Assembly (NCBI RefSeq): GCF_023856365.1
Contig: NC_064540.1
Coordinates: forward strand, 1,921,501 to 1,985,500
Source: Brienomyrus brachyistius
Lineage: Eukaryota > Chordata > Actinopteri > Osteoglossiformes > Mormyridae
Direction: 5' to 3'
DNA: 64,000 bases
A model generated the notes under the pieces. That model had not been told where the DNA came from, did not search any database, and saw nothing but the letters and a program-made list of their open reading frames with translations. The translations under genes and the position numbers were made by a program. Every line of letters starts with the position of its first letter. Position 1 is the stretch's first letter. Below are positions 23,776 through 37,624 of the stretch, in pieces.

Positions 23776-26700
23776 TTTTCGTTCGTTTCGTTTCTCCGTT
23801 TTGAGCGTATGAATTTGAACTAAATACTAGAAGTGCGCATTTCTTAGACATTCATATTAGCGATCGGTGTGCTATGGGTGGGTATTTTTATGCATTTAAT
23901 TTACTCCTAAAAATGAAGCACCACTCAGAGCGTGGAGGTAAAATCTACTTGTACTTTTTGCTGGGGATATTTTCTGTTTCATTCCGCACCAAAAAGGAAC
24001 TTTCGACGTGTACTTTCTTTGTTATAGTTTTTTTTTTCGTGCATATTTTTCTTCTAATTTTTCTCGCGTGGGAAGACGTCGCCAGCAAAAACAATAAAAA
24101 CAGCAAAAAAGCCGTAGATACAAAACTACGCGAGAGCAAGCGATTTGAGCTAATTATTACTTTCTGCGAGGTTTCCTGACATCGCTACTCTCATGCAAAT
24201 TTTCCTGGATTTGATCTGTCATATTCGCCGTACCTCGTCGTTAATAGGATCGAGAGTCGGAATTGGGGTGAAATTTAGCTATTACCATTATGCAAATACT
24301 ACAAAAAATATTTTGTAGTTGCTAGCAGTTTGATGAAAGTTGTTTTGATGAACATTTCATGTAGACAGAAATTGTAGGGTTTCGTTTGAAACCAGGAGAG
24401 TGTATGCAAGTGTTTTATACTGTAACTTGACAACATGTGGTCATAACTGCATACAGGCATAACTGCAACAACAGGCACCTTCCAGTGTCATCAATTAATA
24501 CATGAGATATTTGTGAAAAATACAACACATATCTACAAAATGACCTATTTTAGATTCTGGATCTCTTATAACCCAATTTTTTTTTCATTAGTTTGAGCTT
24601 GATGCTTTTTTTCTTTTGGTTTCTGAAAACCATTCTGAAGCTAAGCTGCCGAATTGCTTGTCTGTGTTTGTTAATTTACACCTGGACTGAAGCTGAAGCA
24701 GGAGACGAATGTGGCGACACTGTGGGTCCTGGTTTAAAGAGCCCGACTCTAATCCGACGGGAAATATTACAAAACCAATCAGCAATGATGAGGATATTAT
24801 CCCCGCCAACTATGGCGTGGAGCTGTCCCGTGGTCAGTCATTTGTATAATTTATTTGCAGAATAATGCATAGAAATTGACTTCGCAGTGCCTCGCCAGAC
24901 GTGAGACCACAGTACGTTTTGACGTCCGCCGCGCCTGTACAGTGTTGCCCCCCAGCCTCATTACTGGCAGCTAGCAGTTTCCTGTTGGTTAGTTGATTAT
25001 AATACTCTCTAAATGCCGCTTTTTAAAACACTGCTGAGAAAAATCGCTTTACATTACGGGTGGGCATCCCAAGGAGAGTCTTATTCTGGGGTATTTATCA
25101 CTGTGTACAGTATGGTCATGGCACGGGTTCAATGCACCTCCACCATGCATCCAGCTACACCTACAGCTGTGAGCTACACCCCCGTTTGTCCCCCCGCTCC
25201 CTGAAGTATTGCTATTTCTGGGCGCTTTTTATCATTATCATCAAATGCTTTAACCTTAAATTCCCCAATAATTAATATTTGACCTTTAATCGCTGCTTTT
25301 AAATTATAGTTATTAAACAAAACGTAACGGGAGGGGGAAAAACAGCGTGTCTAGCAGACAGATTTGTTAATACCATCCTGTCTGCTGTTCTCTTCTGTTA
25401 TGGGTGCCGCTCATGTATGTGCGATGATAATGCATTTGTTGATGAATGACATTATGGCCTGTGCATCTCATCCACATGTAGGGGGCCTGCAAAGTGCCGT
25501 CTGTCAGTGCACCAGGGTTCTCGCTGGTCCATCACCGAGGGCAACGCAGCACAGATAACACAAGGCGGGAGGGCTGGCCACGGCGATCGTGTGGCCTTAC
25601 AGCGATGACAGTAATCACATGTTAGCCAGTCGGCTCGCTATCAGAGGGCACACGCTGATCCTCCCTGTTTGCTCTGAATCGGACCTGAGACTTGGTAACC
25701 CTGCACAGATGCTGATGCCAAAATCAAAAGACCGCACTGCATTATGGGATATAATTCATCACTACACATTTTTAAGATATCTTGGGACAAGCAGTTTACT
25801 AATCACAACTATTCAAACATATCTCCCTGTAGTTACATATTACAATTAATATTGCATAAACAAACTGGTATATTCATAACAGGATACAGAACACCATTTT
25901 TAAATTCAAATAAAAAACCTACATAGAAAATCATGCATCAAGTAAACTCATAAACTACAACCTTAAATATGGTAAAATGCACCGTTTTATAGTCTGCAAA
26001 TAGTGGAGGCGGCCATTAATGTTAAGTTGTAGTTGTATTTGAACAGGATTGGAAGTGCAGAAGTATTTTGCCCATGAGATTCACGTAAAAGATTTTCCTA
26101 ACTGGCTCCTGAAGGTTTTTCTTTTTTCATCATGTTCGCACTATTTCAGCAAAAATCTCAACAGCAACACCACCGGCTGCGCTTTTGGGATAAAGCGTGA
26201 TGCTCATAGCTTCTGTTCCTGGTGCTGAAAGCAGCCTCTTTTCTAGCAAGGTATCATGGCTCCGTAAGAGTACAAACAGAGAGGCAAGAATTTCACTCAG
26301 ACGATGTCACCAGACCCGTCACCGAGCAGGAAGGACCACCGCAGTCGCCGGGAGAGAGAGGGCCACCACCCGCGGCGTCCGCGATGTCAGGAAGCAGCCA
26401 CGAGAACACAAGCACCTTCACAACAGCGCGACCCGCCAAGCGTTTAATAATAATCTAGATCAATGCTGCTTCCATTTCGCGCAAGGCCATCGAAATAAAA
26501 CATTCTGCGTTATGATTTCGACATGAAAAAGAGTCAGAGAATGAGCTGATGCAAATGACAATATTCTCAACAGCCTGCAGCAAACATTTTACCATGTGCG
26601 ACGTGAAAAAAAAAAATCAGTCTGCCGTCCCATTCTCAATTTAGTCAGCGTTCACTGGGTGCTTTCAAGAGATGCACTTTGCTACAAAAAAGGAAAAACA

Positions 26701-29700
26701 TTTTTCAGCTCGAGAATATTGCACCCTTTCAATGTTCCATTCTTATGCTACGTTTCAGCAAACGAGAAACCAACGTGCAAACACAAAAAAAGTACGCCAA
26801 GTGTCATTCCAGACACCGTACGTCTGAAGATTTGGAAACCGATTCATAACATCACCGCAGACCTGGCATTTGCATTTGGTCCTGCTCAGCATGTAGACGT
26901 GTCAGCTAAGCCATCACATAGCGCTCTGTCACAGATAAGTAGTGCAGAAGACAGTATCTTATCGGCAGAGGCTGACCACCGCGGCGGTTTTTATGGTCTA
27001 ATAGAAATAGTACCTGTGCAAGGTGATGACCAGCCATTATCATTTCTCAATTAATCCCATCACAACGTTGATTATCTCAGACTTACCTGCTTCTAGTTGA
27101 TAAGCGGCATCAGTGTTTCTCATGACCAATTTAATTAAACATGTATAAACGTCTGCCCAATTGGTCAGGAGTAGGATTGTTTTTGAACGTAAATGTGTGG
27201 GACAGGATATTCCTCACAGTGGAGCCATAGCATGGATTTCCAATGAAAATACAGTCAGTACAGGTTATTATACTAAGTACAAAGTAGCTTCACAATTTAT
27301 GCTCATCTATGCCTCAGATTTACGAACATTTTGGGCATTCCCCCAAGATATACTATCATTTTGGATACATATATTGTATTTAGTCTGAATTTATCTATTG
27401 TTAGATTTCTTTCACCCAACACAACCTTTACCAGAATTTTAAATACAGTCAATTCTGGAATAAGTTACCAATCGTGCTAATTAACATATAATGTAACATA
27501 CAGCAGAGAAAAAGATAAAGCCATCCAAACTTGCAACCTTTTTTGACATTATAAATAACATAAACAAGAAAGACATAAATAGTGAAACAGGTTCTATGCC
27601 TTCTGCATTGGCAACATACGACTGAGATTTCATAAACACACATCCACATCAGGTCACAGCACATAAATGTAAAACCTTATGGGAAAAAAGCCGATATGTG
27701 AAAATTTAAACTCATTAAAACACTGTGTGAACTCAACTTACTGGCACAGTGGTTGCAACACTATTCCTGTTCAAAAACATTAAAATGTTCCCCTATTAAG
27801 TCTTGAAATTGATGTGAGCAAATTCCCCCGGCCAATTCCATATATACATTCCGGGTGTCTGAAATGTGCTGTCATTTTTCATTCCTATATCTCTTAAATG
27901 CTGCTTAGTCTGTACATACTGTTTCCAAAGACAGGCCCGAAACCATTTAAAAAGACAGGGTTGAATGCAAAACACACTTGAGATAATCTCTGAAAAAACC
28001 CACCGTGAATGGAAAAGGCGATGCAAAGATATACTGTATGTGCATCCCGAAAAACTCCACCTGGTCAACAATTACAATATCCATCATTTGTTATTCAGTT
28101 ATTTCTCAGAAAATGGGTCAGGGGAGATGCTGCTAGACGCGTAGACATTTTAAGATATTTTATTTCAGTTTTTGGCTGTCCGAAGTAAACAGATGTCGAA
28201 TTTGATTCCGCGAGAATGGCCAGCAGATCCGTGTGATGTGAGGGAAGATGGGATTGGTGAGACTTAGATAACTGGGATAACATGCAAGGCCAGCTGTTTC
28301 GTCGCTGAAAGAGAAGGACATGCAGAGTAGTGGAAGCATGAGAGATGGATCGCAAGGGGCATACATGGGGTCCAAGGCTGTCCTCACCTTTGCTGTCTCT
28401 CTCTCACTCTCATGACACCACAACAAAAAACAGGCTTCGTGCCATAATAGATGAGTAAATAATAACTGGTTGTGGCTGGATGAATGCCCCACCCTCCCTG
28501 AACCCTCACAGTGCCCTTGAGAAATGAAGCTCTTGCGCTTTTTTTTTCCACGTAGACATACTTCATAAGAAGCATGCGATTCTGGTAGTTTCCCATTTGG
28601 CGATATTCTTTGGAGCTGGTTTCTCCAAACCCTCCCAGACCTGTGCCACCTTTTTTAGTTACTAAGTGTTGATGTCCTTAGGGAGTTTATTTGGGTCAGC
28701 TGTGTTTGCCTGAGGTCCGTTACTCTCGGCAAACGAAGCCCCTGCCATGGTTAGTTTTGATTGGAACCCCCCCCATCACCACCACCGCCCTCCCCCCTGG
28801 GGTGGCACAGAAGGTGAGTGACACAGGACCATGGGTTGAGGGAGGTTTTGGTGCAGGGCTGAGTCATGCCCACCCTGTGCCCCACTGGACATGCAGTTAC
28901 ATTCCATACGGTGTAAGTGCTCTGAAATTACAGCACTTTAGCGCCCCCTTGAGGAGAAGAAGGCACATGCAATATGGCAAGAGAATAAATGATGGAGAGT
29001 GAGAATTGTATATTCCTTCAATGGTTTGAAAGTAATCTCAGTAACTATTGGAAAGGTATTTGATTAAGAACAGTTTATCTGTTGTATTCTTATACTAAAC
29101 AAAGTTCTGAACCACTCCCCAAAGATTAATCAGGACACTCAACCATTTGTCTGAAAGACATTATCCATTCTAAAACCTAATCACAATAACTTGTGGGAGT
29201 ATTTCTGCACAGAAAAACAAGTATCATATTTGTTCAAGATATGGGGCAGGCAGAATATATTGCTAAGGACAAAAATGATGGTGAGGATTTATTTTAGCAG
29301 ACAGGGCAGGAAAGGTGCGACGCTGTGAGGGAATCACTGGTGAAGCACGTCCGCTGTAATTAACGAGACCCAAATCGCCGTCGTACCCGGGCTTCCTTTC
29401 CAGAACATTTAGAATTCACGTTATAATTACCGGCTTATCATTTAAACTGCTGTTTTAAAAAATGGAAATTTCTAGACGACACTTTTCCTCTGTGAGGCTA
29501 CAAAACATTGATGCTTTCTGAAAGAAAAACAATATTAGCTTCATTGTGGCCTTATAGCTTCATAAAGGGGAAAAGCTGCGTAATTATACATGCAAAAGGT
29601 GGATAATGTTTGGGATCCCATCCCTCTGTTTTTGGTTTCCAGTGCAATGAAGGATTACCGGACATTCCTTATCTTCTGAGCCAATGGGCTTTTCCGTTTC

Positions 29701-30002
29701 AGCATAAAGTAAATGATCAGTGTTAAAATACAACTGCTGGTTGAATATGGTTGAACTGCTGGGGGGGGGGGGGTCACGCTGATGCCTATTGAGGGGTTGA
29801 TGAGAATAGTCCTATGTACATTTGCTTCAGGATTTGTTCCTATTAAAGTGTTTTGAAAATGTCTCATGAGTGTTTATATATCAGATGTACACCGTCTGAG
29901 GCATGTACAATACAAAATGTAATTTCACAATGAAGTATAATGATGAGGATTTCAGTGACATGTTAATATTTAAAGGTGTCTGTTAGGTCTGCAGTGTTTG
30001 AG
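23776..30002. other. AT-rich non-coding stretch
   Basis: About 6 kb with no recognised repeat apart from a G13 run at 29761 and no convincing exon. The largest open frame, 26596-27054 (plus, 152 codons), has no recognisable domain; the DNA is non-repetitive and could include conserved regulatory sequence, but that cannot be judged here. Confidence 0.5.
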
Positions 30003-30260
30003 AGCAGACTTCCATTTTCGATAGCATCTTATCTGGTGCAGGCCCACCAGGGGCCTGGAGCCTGTGGCAGAAAGCACAGGGAATAAGGAGGGGGACACCC
30101 TGGATGGGAAGCCAATCCATAACAGGGCACACATTCAGTCATACACTAAGGGCTAATTAGAGACACCCCTTCGCCTGGAGAGAGAGAGTCGGACCCCAGA
30201 GTACCTGGAGAAAACCCTAACACCAAGCCGGAGGGAAATTCGCAATCAGGGCAATTTTTC
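30003..30260 (-). mobile_element. Decayed SINE remnant
   Basis: Diverged blocks in the SINE order: GGGGCCTGGAGCCTGTGGCA, AAAGCACAGGGAATAAGGAG, CACCCTGGATGGGAAGCCA, CAGGGCACACATTCA and AGTACCTGGAGAAAACCC. The tail side is on the left, so it is in minus orientation. The tRNA head is not recognisable. Confidence 0.6.
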
Positions 30261-30801
30261 AACATTCCCACAGTATGGCTGCGCTGCAGGCATGCATGCA
30301 TGATGCATTTTCGGTTGCATTGCTCCTGCCGCATGCACGCGGTCCTCCCATGAGTCATTTCGCTTTGTGTCTACATTCAAATGTGCAGACGTTTTTTTTC
30401 CCCGCTGTGCCTGATGTATAACAGAACACAAGCAGTTAAATGCCTGTTTTATATTTTGCTTTCACATCTCACCAGTGTGATTTTTTTTCTTTTTTTGGCA
30501 TCGAAACACTCGTTGTTATGACTGTGAATTTCCCAGTCTGGACTATTTGGGCTATGGAAGCGGGTTTAATGTGCAATCAGTGACAGACATCAAATGTGAC
30601 AGTTGAATTTAGACCAGCTGCCTCCCCTCTCCTCCTCACAAGCGGGGTCCTCAGGCCTCCTCCTGGTTTTCGAGAAGAAAAAAACATTTGAGAAACATTT
30701 CCGATTCCAGAAGTCTAACAGTCCGTTCAAAGGAGGTCAAAACACTGCTGTTGTCTTTTAATAGAGACTCCCAAGTGGGATTCATTCTGAAGACGTCAAG
30801 C

Positions 30802-31110
30802 CGTCCATCCATCTTCCAGAACCACCAATCTAGCTCCAAGCCAGGGAAAACCTGGAGACTATCCCAGGAAGCACTGGGAACAAGGCAGGGAGCTCCCTGC
30901 ATGGGACGCCGGTCCAAGGCAGGGCACGGACTCTCACTGCAAGTCACATAACCGCATGTTTTCGGGCCAAACTGGAAACAACAGGAAAGCCGCACAAACC
31001 CGAGGAGGATGTGCGTATTCCACACACATGGAGCCGGGGGCAGGAATCCGACTCCTAAGCATAGAGGTGTGAGGTGGTGTCGCTTCCTACAGAGGCACCA
31101 TCCCACCTCT
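30802..31110 (-). mobile_element. Decayed but near full-length SINE
   Basis: CCGTCCATCCATCTTCCAGA (tail) on the left, then GAGACTATCCCAGGAAGCAC, AACAAGGCAGGGAGCTCCC, CCGCACAAACCCGAGGAGGA and a head region with GGAATCCGACTCC and GTGAGGTGGTGTCGC on the right. The order matches the full SINE at 18588-18947 with many substitutions. It lies about 540 bp from the copy at 30003. Confidence 0.65.
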
Positions 31111-31600
31111 GACATTAACACTGATGCTAATTAATGTAGCATCCAAAACAAAGATACACTGACAGGTCTCAATTAGAAATGAAGCGTGTTGATGGAAACA
31201 CCGAATGGGCAGCTATACTGACAGCATGTTTACTCAGCATGTGCTCTGGTACCTCACCAAGTCAATGAATAGCTCATAGACGACAGAAGGTGGGAAGTTT
31301 AGGCTAAATAAATAGAGGTGTTACTTCAAATATACAGCAAGAGTTAACCTTTATATTTCATGGATCACAAGTTCTCCTGGTGTCAACCAAAGTCAATCCA
31401 ACAACTCTGTGCTCATTTTGCGCTTCTTGGCCCAGATCCCACCACTATGAAAGAAGAATCTAGTGCACAAATTAAGGAATGAATCTGAATCGTGAAGAAA
31501 AGGTCACAGTTATACTTTACGTACAGTAACTGTGCAAGAGAGGCTATCAAAGGAAATGTTTAAAGCTATTTGTCTGGGTACTAAGAATATATTTACTCGA
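31111..31600. other. Non-coding stretch
   Basis: AT-rich spacer with no exon or repeat that I recognise. Confidence 0.5.
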
Positions 31601-32024
31601 AAATGCATTTTAATGTTAAAATGTATGCAAATGAACAAAAATTCAATAAAATTTTCTTCTCTTCTCCAAAACGTTACTGATACCTTCTTGGATGGTTAGA
31701 TGAACTACGCTTCTGTTCTCAAACATCTCCTCAGGGGCACCGCAGCCATTCCGTGCATTTGTTAAATTTTTACCATCAGCTCACTTAATTAATTAACTTA
31801 ATTAGTGACATAACTTCATGAGGTACTGGTTACCCAAACCCGTTATGCTAATGGCTGAGTCAAAAGATGCGTAGGTGTGTTGGATGGTTGCTGTAAATAC
31901 TGGGGTGACTTTAGGAGAGGTAGGGAAATGCTTAAACTAACACATTTTGACAGACTTAATATTATAGTTTTACGCCAACATGAAACATCGTTTTGTTTGC
32001 CTAAGACTTTTGCGTAGTTCTGTA
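31601..32024 (-). repeat. ~400-bp dispersed repeat, copy A
   Basis: The reverse complement aligns over its full length with 48434-48830. Shared blocks are CAAAAGTCTTAGG, GCAACCATCCAA, TAATTAAGTTAATTAATTAA, GGTGCCCCTGAGGAGATGTT, ACCATCCAA and GTTCATTTGCATAC. Divergence is substantial, so both copies are old. The end TACAGAACTACGCAAAAG begins with TA-CAG, which would fit a Tc1/mariner-type terminus, but no matching inverted end is seen. No protein is encoded. Confidence 0.8.
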
Positions 32025-32524
32025 TGTTGAATAAGATGATGACGTGCAATAATGGAAAACACTGGCTACAATTACTATAAATTCCTTGAACATAATTGTC
32101 GTGGTCATATATAACACAATGGTGTGCAGGCAATTATACGGGCAATGCAGCAATTCCTGAGACCTCAGCTTGTTATGTCGTTATGTTGACTGTGAGGCGA
32201 GTTTCGAGTCTTGCCACAAACTGCCCCCAGCGGAGTTTTCACACTGGTGCCCGGAGTGTGATGCGAATCTAAGTTTAGCTACCATACTGGTGGAAAGCAA
32301 GGTCAGTTATGGGTTTTCTTCAGTGCTCTTCGTTAGAGCAGTAATTGAAATTCTAACGTAAGATCAATGTGGGTGTGCGTGTTGGCTCCAGAAAGGTACG
32401 GAGCAATGTGGTGATCAGGACAGGCTTGCTAGGAGACCATGGATAATTGGACTTGGAGTTAAGTTTGCTGACTTTGTTGTGGGGTGTCTTCTGCATAAAG
32501 CATGTAGAATGTGGGCATGAAGAA
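32025..32524. other. Non-coding spacer
   Basis: No exon or repeat recognised between two repeat copies. Confidence 0.5.
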
Positions 32525-32716
32525 TTACAATGCCTATGTCATTTAAATGTTCAGCAAATGCTTTTATCCAAAGCAACATACTTGGAGGGAAAGCAGGGTC
32601 AGACAATTCCTGGAGCAATCGGGGGTTAAGAACCTTGCTCAGGAGTCCAACTGCAAATCACTGCTACCCCAAGAACCAGAGACAGAGTTGTAACCCACTG
32701 AGCTACACGCCCCCAA
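32525..32716 (-). mobile_element. SINE-like repeat, 'TTTTATCCAAAG' fish family
   Basis: From left to right: GCAAATGCTTTTATCCAAAG, TTCCTGGAGCAATCGGGGGT, TAAGAACCTTGCTCAGGAGT, then on the minus strand a tRNA-like head GGGGGCGTGTAGCTCAGTGG. This block order is typical of a repeat widespread in ray-finned fishes. The copy is moderately conserved. Orientation is minus (head at right). Related copies here are at 45122-45420, 36895-37020 and possibly 19655-19800. Confidence 0.8.
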
Positions 32717-35409
32717 AATGAAGAGACACTCATGACATATTAGTGTATTTACCCATGAACAGAAGTGAATTTGCAAGAATTTGTTTGCATTACGAATGAT
32801 CTTTACGAGCTTTAAGTATTACGTAGTGCTGCAGCGCATGCGGATAACTTACACGCATGCAGCCTGAGAAACACAACGAACAAATAAATTGCCATTTATT
32901 TTCACCCACCAAGTGTACCTTCCTGTGACATGTTTCAGACGGTTTGTTTGTATGTCGACAATCAGAATCTCAGGGAGGGCAAAACACACAGTAGATCATA
33001 CTGACAGGGCCAGGCTGGAAAATTCATAATTACTCTGGCAGAATCGTAAGGGGTTAAAGAATAAAGCACGTAATCCACAAAATCCATAAAACGATTACAT
33101 CATCTGTAATCCTCAGACGGGATAAAGCCGGTGCCATTTCATTGGGTATATTCTGTTTTAGGTAAACAAACAGGCCATAATATACAGACACATGACAATA
33201 TTGTGTTCTACAAATATCAGTGTGGAAATCTGTGATTGTCACTGCCAGTAACAGAGAACTGATATATATTTTATTTTGCAATTAAGGGTTGTTTTGATGG
33301 TCAAATATTCACAATTGTTTCTCGAATAGAAAGAAAAATGAATTGCATTGGCATGTCTGTAAGATATTGAAATTAAGGCACTGTGCACTCAGCAAAATTA
33401 TTTTGCTTGTATTTAAATATACAGGCGGTCGTTGACTGATGTAAGTAATCAGTTCCACCAACCCTTATGTAAGGCAAAGGATTTGCCTTCCTATACCATT
33501 CAGTACACCTTATAGCGAAAACATATAAGCCAGTAATATACCAGTGGTATGTACTAAAGAACATTTTAAAATAAATTACGTGTAAACGTACATATATAAT
33601 GTCACCATTTTGTGTTAGCGCTTCCGGAAACCCTATTCATCTTGGATTTTTCGTTTGTGCATGTAAGTTGATTTTATTTGTCTTGAGCTGCCTGTATGGA
33701 ATTTCCCAGGCAGCCTTAACGTGTTGTAATATCATCTCATTGAAGAAACTCATAAGGAATAATAATTTAATGTTCTGGCAATTTTTTGGTCACATCAGGC
33801 CCTGACATCATATGAACTTGCATTTGATTCGTTAATTCTTGTCACAATATGAAGTCACGTTCCCTTGATTGACTCCCAGGCTCCCTAGGCACATTAGGTA
33901 GAGTGCTGCCTTCAGCCTTAATGTTTTGATGTTATATATTTCTGTGACAGTTCTTTGATCATTTCTTATGAATAATGAGCTTTTAAAACCATTGTCAAAA
34001 TATGATGCAATCCCACTGTTTTATTGGTGACAGTATGAGCAATGAAGACCATGCATGTACATTATCTATTCTACACAGACTTAATATATAATTATTTCAT
34101 CAAAAAGATTAATAAATTACTTGGCATGCAACATTTCATTTATATTTCATCCTGTTTGACTGCTATGACTCAAGAAGTCGAGAATTGTTAAACTTTCAAT
34201 GGCCGTCAACTGCTGATAGCAATCCGTCTGTCAACATCGTAACATAAACTTTGGTCAGAAAACAAAGAAAGATTACAAGACTGTAACTTTTTGCTACTGT
34301 AGTGTTTTTACATGCCGTTGGTAATATTCTGATTCATTTCAGCCATCTTAAGGCAGTAATTACATGTCTAAGTCTCAGAAAATCCCAGACATGCATTGTC
34401 TTAATGCTGGATACTTTTAGCAACGAAGAATCACACTGAATTTTATTATCATCGGGTTCACTGTTACACAGGGATGACGTGAGTCTGGCTATTCTATTTC
34501 CCATTTGCATTTGTCTAAATGTGGCCTTCATCAAACACTTCTATGGTATGTTTTTAGTATTCGGCAAATACTGTTGGGTTCTATAATTTATACACTGTTT
34601 TATATATCTTCCCCAGTTAGTTTTTTTAGCTGACAAAAAACCACACAACCTGGGCCCAAAGCATAGAAAAACGGAACAGCTACACTAAGCAACATCATTT
34701 CACGCATGAAAGGTCAGTCCCCCCCAGTCAACGTAACCTTCATCAGCTTTAATACGAAATAAGACTTTGCTAACATATCAATATGAATTCCATCTTATGT
34801 GAATGCCACACAACCTGCAATCCATTAAAAAATAAAATGTGCGATTGGAGATACTCCCCTTTAAATAAGTTTCAGAAGGAACATTTTTAAGACGTAATGT
34901 ATCGTGACAACTACGGGATAAAGACAGTTGAGGAGTCACATCCATTACAGTTTCTACTACTGGGGAGAAATTGCAGAAACGTAGCTTCAATCATTAATTT
35001 TGCATGAATCTCAATGTCAGACAAGTAAGTGGAGGCCTGAGGTGCTTGGCTTTCCTGGTATTTGTTGAAAGTGCACCCACGTTTCGTATTGGCTTTGCGT
35101 GACGTGCTTTCCCCCCGATTCTGCTTATGATGTTCAGGCTGAAGAGGTTCAGGCTGGAGAGTGACTTACAGGATATGGTGTAATTATAACTCAAAATGAG
35201 CAGAGACTCATTCGTTCGTTTTCCACTTTGATGTATGCTAGCAGCGATTTTGCATAGCATATTGCGTATCATGTATAACTATTGTAGCAGAAGATTAGCG
35301 CCAGACAAGGACATTAGCATACATCTCCCATCAAGTCCCATACAAAGAGGCTGTAATGCAGTCGGTTGACAGCATTCTGTTCAAATTGGGCCTGTGGGCT
35401 GTAACTTAG
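32717..35409. other. AT-rich non-coding stretch
   Basis: No exon or repeat recognised. The small open frames are not supported. Confidence 0.5.
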
Positions 35410-35490
35410 ATTGGTGGGTAGCACTGCAGTAGCTTCACATATTCAGGGGTTTGGGTTTGAGTCCTACCCTGGTGCATGTGGGTACTATAA
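35410..35490 (+). mobile_element. SINE head fragment
   Basis: TTGGTGGGTAGCACTGCAGT (A-box-like) and GGGTTTGAGTCCTAC (B-box-like), then CCTGGTGCATGTGGG, resemble the tRNA-derived head of the SINE at 18588 with many changes. It is in plus orientation, opposite to most other copies, and has no body. Confidence 0.45.
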
Positions 35491-35510
35491 TTTCCTTAGA
35501 ACAGTCTAAA

Positions 35511-35690
35511 CCAGGGCTGTTCAGATCACAGTCCTCAAGGTCCGAGCTCCAGCTGATTTCCCAGCCTTCCTCTACCTGTGAGGCAGGTGTGAAGCCTCCG
35601 GCCAATCAGAATCAGTCATTATTAAAGTAACTGCCTGGGAGAACTGAAAACAAGGCCTGGATTTGGAATTGAGGGCCAGATTTGAATGGG
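35511..35690 (+). mobile_element. Foldback DNA element (hAT-like non-autonomous)
   Basis: The left end CCAGGGCTGTTCAGATCACA and the right end, whose reverse complement reads CATTCAAATCTGGCCCTCAA, form imperfect inverted ends of the CAGGG(G)TG type seen in fish hAT-derived short elements. The middle contains CCAGCTGATTTCCCAGCC and TGTGAGGCAGGTGTGAAG. It encodes nothing. Confidence 0.5.
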
Positions 35691-35743
35691 GGGGGGTAGG
35701 GGTGGTCAAAAGCGTGCATTTAGGCAAATTGGCAACTATAAAT

Positions 35744-35784
35744 TGTGTGTGTGTGTGTGTGTGTGTGTGTGGGGGGGGGGGGGG
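35744..35784 (+). repeat. (GT)n running into G14
   Basis: A GT array (35744-35770) continues directly into fourteen G (35771-35784), then CGGGGG. Confidence 0.9.
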
Positions 35785-36630
35785 CGGGGGCACTGTATTT
35801 CCTGGGATATTCTCCAGGTTTGTCATCAAGCTGTAGGGGGATAAACGATTATGCAGCATGGAGGGCTGACAATGTCCTGACTTTAAAAACAACGACGTTG
35901 AATGACCATCCTCTAGAAACCAGCCCTTCTTTGGAGGTTGCTGTGAACTGATTCATGAGACCAGGATACTTGCTCTTGTGTGCCTAAGGCAGAGACAGAG
36001 GCAGCCAGCTGAACACAAAGAAGCAGAGATGCTCAGGATGGAGATGAGGTGTAGATGTTCCACCAGGACGCGTCTATGAGTCTGATTCAGGGGCCAGGAA
36101 GTATAATAGTGTAAGGTCAGATGCACTAATGGAGCCTTTTGTCCGGGGAAAATTGTCATTTCCTCTTGTCGCCGTGGGTTTCCTGTCTGTGACACAAAGC
36201 CCAGTGATCTGTTTTCGGTTTTTTTCTTTCTTTAATAGATTGGAGATGAGTGGAAGCAGTTAAAGAGCGGCGTGGATGAGGGAGCGATACGCGTCGGCAT
36301 TTTGAGGATTTCTCCTAATTGTTATGGCGCCGGAGAGAGATGAAGCTGGGCTGAGGCAGGAGAGAAGCCAGCTGATCAATGCTGTGTCACCTTAGGGGCT
36401 CCGATGATAAATAGCCCGGACAAAATAGCTAGAAATGTAGCTATGTCATCGGCCGCGGCCGAGCCGAGAAGGCGCCTACGTGGCAGAGCGCGGTCTGCAG
36501 CGATGTCACACCTCTTCACTAAGACTCGGGTGACTCGGGGCCACAGACAATAAACAAAGCTTCCGTCGGAAACAATGCAAATGCTAGCTAACCAAGTGCC
36601 GCTTCCCAACAATGGGTGTGACGAGACAAT
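35785..36630. other. Non-coding stretch with CpG-rich patch
   Basis: Around 36440-36510 the DNA is locally GC- and CpG-rich (GGCCGCGGCCGAGCC). It could be regulatory. No exon can be supported. Confidence 0.4.
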
Positions 36631-36631
36631 G

Positions 36632-36660
<29 letters not shown>
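36631..36660 (+). repeat. (TG)n microsatellite
   Basis: About fourteen TG units without interruption. Confidence 0.95.
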
Positions 36661-36662
<2 letters not shown>

Positions 36663-36894
36663 AAAAAGGTCTTATTTTGTTTTACACTGCAGAACAACGC
36701 AGAACAGTATCTCTCTCGCAATAATCTAAAACAGAGCCTATCCTAAGATCCCCGGAGGACGTTTTTGAATTTTAAAATATATTTATTGGACAGGTGAAGG
36801 TCAGACTACGATTACTGTGGTACCGCGGTAACGAAATGTATGGTTGTGTTACCAGGGGCGCATTTGAAACCAATTGTTCTGCCACAAACTGCTA

Positions 36895-37020
36895 ACAATT
36901 TTTTTTTTTTTCTGTTGCTTTTGTCCAAAGAGGGAAGGGTTACTATTTAAACACGGGCCCTGGGATTTGAACTCACAGCCTCTGCATTGTTGGCACAATG
37001 CTGTACTTGCTGAGTTCGAA
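36895..37020 (-). mobile_element. SINE-like fragment, 'TTTTATCCAAAG' family
   Basis: GCTTTTGTCCAAAGAGGGAA on the left and GGGATTTGAACTCACAGCC plus TTGCTGAGTTCGAAC on the right fit the tail and head of the repeat at 32525-32716, with an internal deletion. Confidence 0.45.
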
Positions 37021-37298
37021 CAGCTGTAACAAACAGTGCCCCCCCCCGCAAGTCTGCTGTGTGGTTACAGTTCTTGTGGCGTCCCTCCTCCCCACAAAAC
37101 TAATCTCTTCCTCTCTAAGCCTGTAGGGGGCGTGACACTCTGGCTGATCCTCCAGGCAGGCCTGCTAAACCTGTTTCCGGTCTGCTCACACTGGGCTGGG
37201 TGATCTCAGTGCATCCTTGTCCAATTAATTAAGTCTTCTAGGATATGATATTGTGACTTTCTGGTTGAAAATGCTGATATGAAGGGGCTCATATGGGC
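37021..37298. other. Non-coding spacer
   Basis: Contains a short C run near 37039. Nothing else recognised. Confidence 0.5.
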
Positions 37299-37593
37299 GC
37301 ACACACACACACACACACAGACCTCTACTCATATCTTTGTCGGAACTGTCCATTCATTGCTATGGGCAATACCCTCATCCAAACAATGACAATCCTAACC
37401 CCTACTCAGTCCAAATCGTAACCATAACTAATGAAACAAAATACAAAAAAAAATTGATTGCAGCCACAGATTTTTATAAAATTGAGTTTCCTCATGTGGG
37501 GAGCAGAACAAATGATCCCCACTACATCAAAATAACAGGTTTTTATCACATTGTGAGGACATTTGATCACCACAATGTGATATATACACAACC

Positions 37594-37624
<31 letters not shown>

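Noticed and set aside
26596..27054. 152-codon plus-strand open frame
   Set aside because: No recognisable domain, no splice signals at the ends, and composition like the flanking non-coding DNA.
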